Shown: positions 61,888 through 64,000 of the stretch, piece by piece
Numbering within the stretch: the first letter of the stretch is position 1
How the letters are laid out: each line of letters starts with the position of its first letter
Origin: ZC4RG30 sp035556135
GTDB lineage: Bacteria > Pseudomonadota > Gammaproteobacteria > Steroidobacterales > Steroidobacteraceae
Direction of reading: 5' to 3'
NCBI GenBank assembly: GCA_035556135.1
Contig: DATMFO010000003.1
Coordinates: forward strand, 248,001 to 312,000
Length of the DNA: 64,000 bases
The notes under the pieces: model-generated
Seen by the model: only the letters and a program-made list of their open reading frames with translations
What the model was told of the DNA's origin: nothing
The model's database searches: none
Program-made: the position numbers and the translations under genes

Positions 61888-62633
61888 GCCGCCTCCGCGC
61901 GCGCCAGTTCCTCGCGCAGCCAGGTGCCACCGCGTTCGCGGCGCAGCACCTCGGCGCGGGCGCGCATCAGCATCAGCGCGATGAAGTAGAACGTGTAGGC
62001 CAGGATCATCACCAGCAGCGGCCAGAGCATGCTGATGTGCATCGACGGACCATCGGCGCGCATCAGCGTCGGCGCCTGGTGCAGTGAATTCCACCAGGTC
62101 ACCGAGTAGTGCACGATGGGCACGTTGACCACGCCGACAATGGCCAGCACGGCGCTGGCGCGATCAGCCCGCTCGCGATCCTCTATGGCGCCCCGCAGCG
62201 CGATGTAGCCAAGGAAGAAGAACAGCACGAACAGCTGCGACACCAGGCGCGGGTCCCAGGTCCACCACGTGCCCCAGGTGGGTTCGCCCCAGATCATGCC
62301 CGTCACCAGCGATACCACGGTGAAGCTGGCGCCGGCCGGCGCGCAGGCAGCGGCCACGGCATGCGCCACCTTGATGCGCCAGATCAGGCCCACGGCGGCG
62401 GCCACCGCCATCCAGCTGTAGGTCATCAGTGCCAGGTAGGAGGACGGCACGTGCACGTAGATGATGCGGTAGACCTCGCTCTGGTAATAGTCCACTGGCG
62501 CTGCAACCAGCGCGCCATAGAGGCCGGCCAGCAGCAGTATCGTCGCGATGCCCAGGAACCACGGCGCCCATCTGCCCGCGAAGCGGTAGAAGTACGGCGG
62601 CGATCCGAAGCGGTGGAACCAGGTCCAGCTCAT
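61884..62633 (-). CDS. ccmC: Haem exporter/transfer protein CcmC
   Basis: A 249-residue, six-helix membrane protein that attaches haem to CcmE. The WWD domain is GEPTWGTWWTWDPRLVSQLF, with flanking conserved His residues (VYRIIYVHVPSSYLAL; NVPIVHYSVTWWNSLHQ). The ATG at 62633 lies 11 bases after the ccmB stop. Confidence 0.95.
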   Translation of the reverse strand: MSWTWFHRFGSPPYFYRFAGRWAPWFLGIATILLLAGLYGALVAAPVDYYQSEVYRIIYVHVPSSYLALMTYSWMAVAAAVGLIWRIKVAHAVAAACAPAGASFTVVSLVTGMIWGEPTWGTWWTWDPRLVSQLFVLFFFLGYIALRGAIEDRERADRASAVLAIVGVVNVPIVHYSVTWWNSLHQAPTLMRADGPSMHISMLWPLLVMILAYTFYFIALMLMRARAEVLRRERGGTWLREELARAEAA

Positions 62634-62644
62634 AGCCCTTGATT

Positions 62645-63331
62645 TTACTCCATGCTGATGCGCACGGCCGCCGCGGCAGCCAGCGGCGCCAGCGTCAGCG
62701 CCAGCACTCCCATTGCGCCAAGCAGGTACAGGGCGCCTGCCATCTGTTCACCCGAGATGGCCCAGGCCGTGGCCCGCGCCCCGAAGATCAGCACCGGCGC
62801 CACCAGCGGCAGCACCAGCAGCGAAAGCAGTGCACCACCCCGCCGCGTGCCCAGCGTGAGGCCGGCGCCGATGGCCCCGATCAGGCTCAGGCAGAGGCTT
62901 CCCAGCAGCAGGGCCAGCGCGATGCCCGGCAGGGCCGCCGCAGGCGCCGACAGGCTCACGGCCGCCAGCGGGCCCACCAGCACCATCGGCAATCCGGTCA
63001 GCAGCCAGTGCGTGGCGGTCTTGGCCAGCAGCAATGCGGTGAACGACTGTCCAGACAGCGCGTACTGCTCCAAAGTTCCATCCCGTGCGTCCTCGCGGAA
63101 GAGGATTTCCAGCGCCAGCAGCGAGGCCAGCAACAGCGACACCCACAGCGCCGCCGGCGCGACCATTCTCAGGCGCGAAGGTTCCGGGTCCATGGCCAGC
63201 GGGAACAGCACCGTCACCAGCACGAAAAAGCCCAGCGGCTGCAGCCACTCGCCGGGGCGTCGCGCCGCGAGCAGCAGGTCGCGCCTGAGCACTGCCATCG
63301 CGGCAGCAGCCGATGAGGCGCGCTGGCTCAA
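62645..63331 (-). CDS. ccmB: Haem exporter permease CcmB
   Basis: A 228-residue permease with six helices, the membrane partner of CcmA. Conserved segments include LDPEPSRL-like MDPEPSRLRMVAPAALWVSL, REDARDGTLEQYALSG and GGALLSLLVLPLVAPVLIFG. Its start overlaps the ccmA stop by four bases. Confidence 0.94.
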   Translation of the reverse strand: MSQRASSAAAAMAVLRRDLLLAARRPGEWLQPLGFFVLVTVLFPLAMDPEPSRLRMVAPAALWVSLLLASLLALEILFREDARDGTLEQYALSGQSFTALLLAKTATHWLLTGLPMVLVGPLAAVSLSAPAAALPGIALALLLGSLCLSLIGAIGAGLTLGTRRGGALLSLLVLPLVAPVLIFGARATAWAISGEQMAGALYLLGAMGVLALTLAPLAAAAAVRISME

Positions 63332-63957
63332 TGCGGAGCCTCCTGCGGTGCAACCCAGCAGCGGTTGTCCGCACCGGCAAGTTCAATGGCCCGATGCGTG
63401 GCCACGATGGCAAGGCCGCCGCCCGCAAGATGCGCGCGCAGCAGCTTCTCGAACACCGCCTGCCCTGCCGCGTCCAGGTTGGTGGCTGGTTCATCCAGCA
63501 GCCACAACCTGGCGTTCCACAGCGCCAGGCGCGCCAGGGCGACGCGCCGCTTCTGGCCGGCGGACATGCTGCGCACCGGCAGTGCCGGATCGATGCTGCC
63601 GAGGCCGGCCTCCTCCAGCGCGGTACGCAAGTGCCCGGCCTCCTGCGGCACACGCAGCGCGCAGGAGAAACGCAGGTTTTCCATCGCGGTCAGGTCGCCC
63701 TTCAGCGCGCTCTCGTGGCCCAGGTAGGCCAGGGCCCAGTGGAAGGCATCGCGATCCTTCTCCACATTGGCGCCCCGCCAGCGCACTTCTCCCTGCTCGG
63801 CGTACAGGAAGCCGGCCAGGCAGCGCAGCAGCGTGGTCTTGCCCGTGCCATTCGGCCACAGCAGCTGCAGCAGCTGCCCGGGAGCGACCGTGAATTGCAG
63901 TCCGCGCAGCAGGTGGCGATCGCCGCGCCAGAGATGCAGTTGAGATACTTCGAGCAA
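63328..63957 (-). CDS. ccmA: Cytochrome c maturation ABC ATPase CcmA, altered Walker A
   Basis: About 209 residues, ATPase subunit of the CcmAB complex that drives release of holo-CcmE. Motifs: Walker A reads LLWPNGTGKTTLL, where the first Gly of GxxxxGKT is Trp; signature MSAGQKRRVALARL; Walker B LWLLDEPATNLD; H-loop VATHRAIEL. The start is uncertain: TTG at 63957 gives the N-terminus expected from the family (LEVSQLHLWRG), TTG at 63987 is an in-frame alternative, and no ATG fits. First gene of the ccm operon visible here. Confidence 0.9.
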   Translation of the reverse strand: MLEVSQLHLWRGDRHLLRGLQFTVAPGQLLQLLWPNGTGKTTLLRCLAGFLYAEQGEVRWRGANVEKDRDAFHWALAYLGHESALKGDLTAMENLRFSCALRVPQEAGHLRTALEEAGLGSIDPALPVRSMSAGQKRRVALARLALWNARLWLLDEPATNLDAAGQAVFEKLLRAHLAGGGLAIVATHRAIELAGADNRCWVAPQEAPH

Positions 63958-64000
63958 GATGTCAGTTCTTCGCTGTGCCCAGTGCAAGGCTCTGAGGTCG

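Overview
The window is GC-rich, gene-dense bacterial chromosome with very short intergenic gaps. Several features point to a gammaproteobacterium near the Xanthomonadales/Nevskiales/Steroidobacter group: the conserved thrS-infC-rpmI-rplT-pheS-pheT-ihfA order, IHF-alpha, a complete System I cytochrome c maturation operon, tRNA genes with encoded CCA, a fused aspartate kinase/diaminopimelate decarboxylase, DUF1820, and several TonB receptors and quinohemoproteins. The lineage call is inference. I see no insertion sequence, integrase, phage gene or CRISPR array, and no stretch above 300 bases without a gene.

Layout. 1-1.9 kb: end of a histidine operon (hisA partial, hisF, hisIE). 1.9-5.98 kb, minus strand: aspartate kinase/DAP decarboxylase fusion, two small proteins and an L,D-transpeptidase. 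6.1-9.4 kb: folE, an SMP-30-like lipoprotein, a cytochrome c', a strong bidirectional terminator and a diheme cytochrome c. 9.5-16.3 kb: a benzoylformate decarboxylase-like ThDP enzyme divergent from malate synthase G, then glcG and a TonB receptor. 16.3-25.1 kb, minus strand: DUF1820, then a TonB receptor/YfiR/hybrid kinase unit next to a DegP-like protease, then a histidine kinase/KaiC-like ATPase/response regulator unit. 25.2-27.6 kb: envelope and stress-type small proteins (tandem BON proteins, DUF883, a 48-residue membrane protein). 27.7-33.3 kb: a DUF349 coiled-coil protein, a membrane-anchored unknown, a VOC protein and a diguanylate cyclase. 33.4-34.7 kb: tRNA-Pro, a Tat/lipoprotein NTF2-like protein and a haem-motif lipoprotein.

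34.8-41.7 kb: the translation operon. 41.7-49.4 kb: POT transporter, tRNA-Val, DUF4159 protein, uvrB, aminotransferase, tRNA-Asn, YqaA-type membrane protein and an MFS transporter. 49.4-57.2 kb, minus strand: exported methyltransferase, 5-formyl-THF cyclo-ligase, Tat-exported SDR, and two paralogous PQQ/haem dehydrogenases with a TIGR02466-type oxygenase between them. 57.3-64 kb: ccmABCDEFG(dsbE)HI. The Ccm operon supplies haem-loaded cytochromes, and at least six predicted c-type haem proteins lie in the same window.

Most notable observations: (i) hisF and a TonB receptor appear to start at AUA and AUU codons, the non-canonical class normally associated with infC, which here starts at AUA; (ii) PheT lacks the tRNA-binding/EMAP-like domain; (iii) the CcmA P-loop has Trp in place of its first Gly; (iv) the KaiC-like ATPase has substitutions at both first catalytic-Glu positions; (v) the exported oxidoreductase cluster with an interleaved oxygenase. 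No single locus is proven to be a new system. The KaiC/kinase/regulator unit and the quinohemoprotein cluster are the best candidates.
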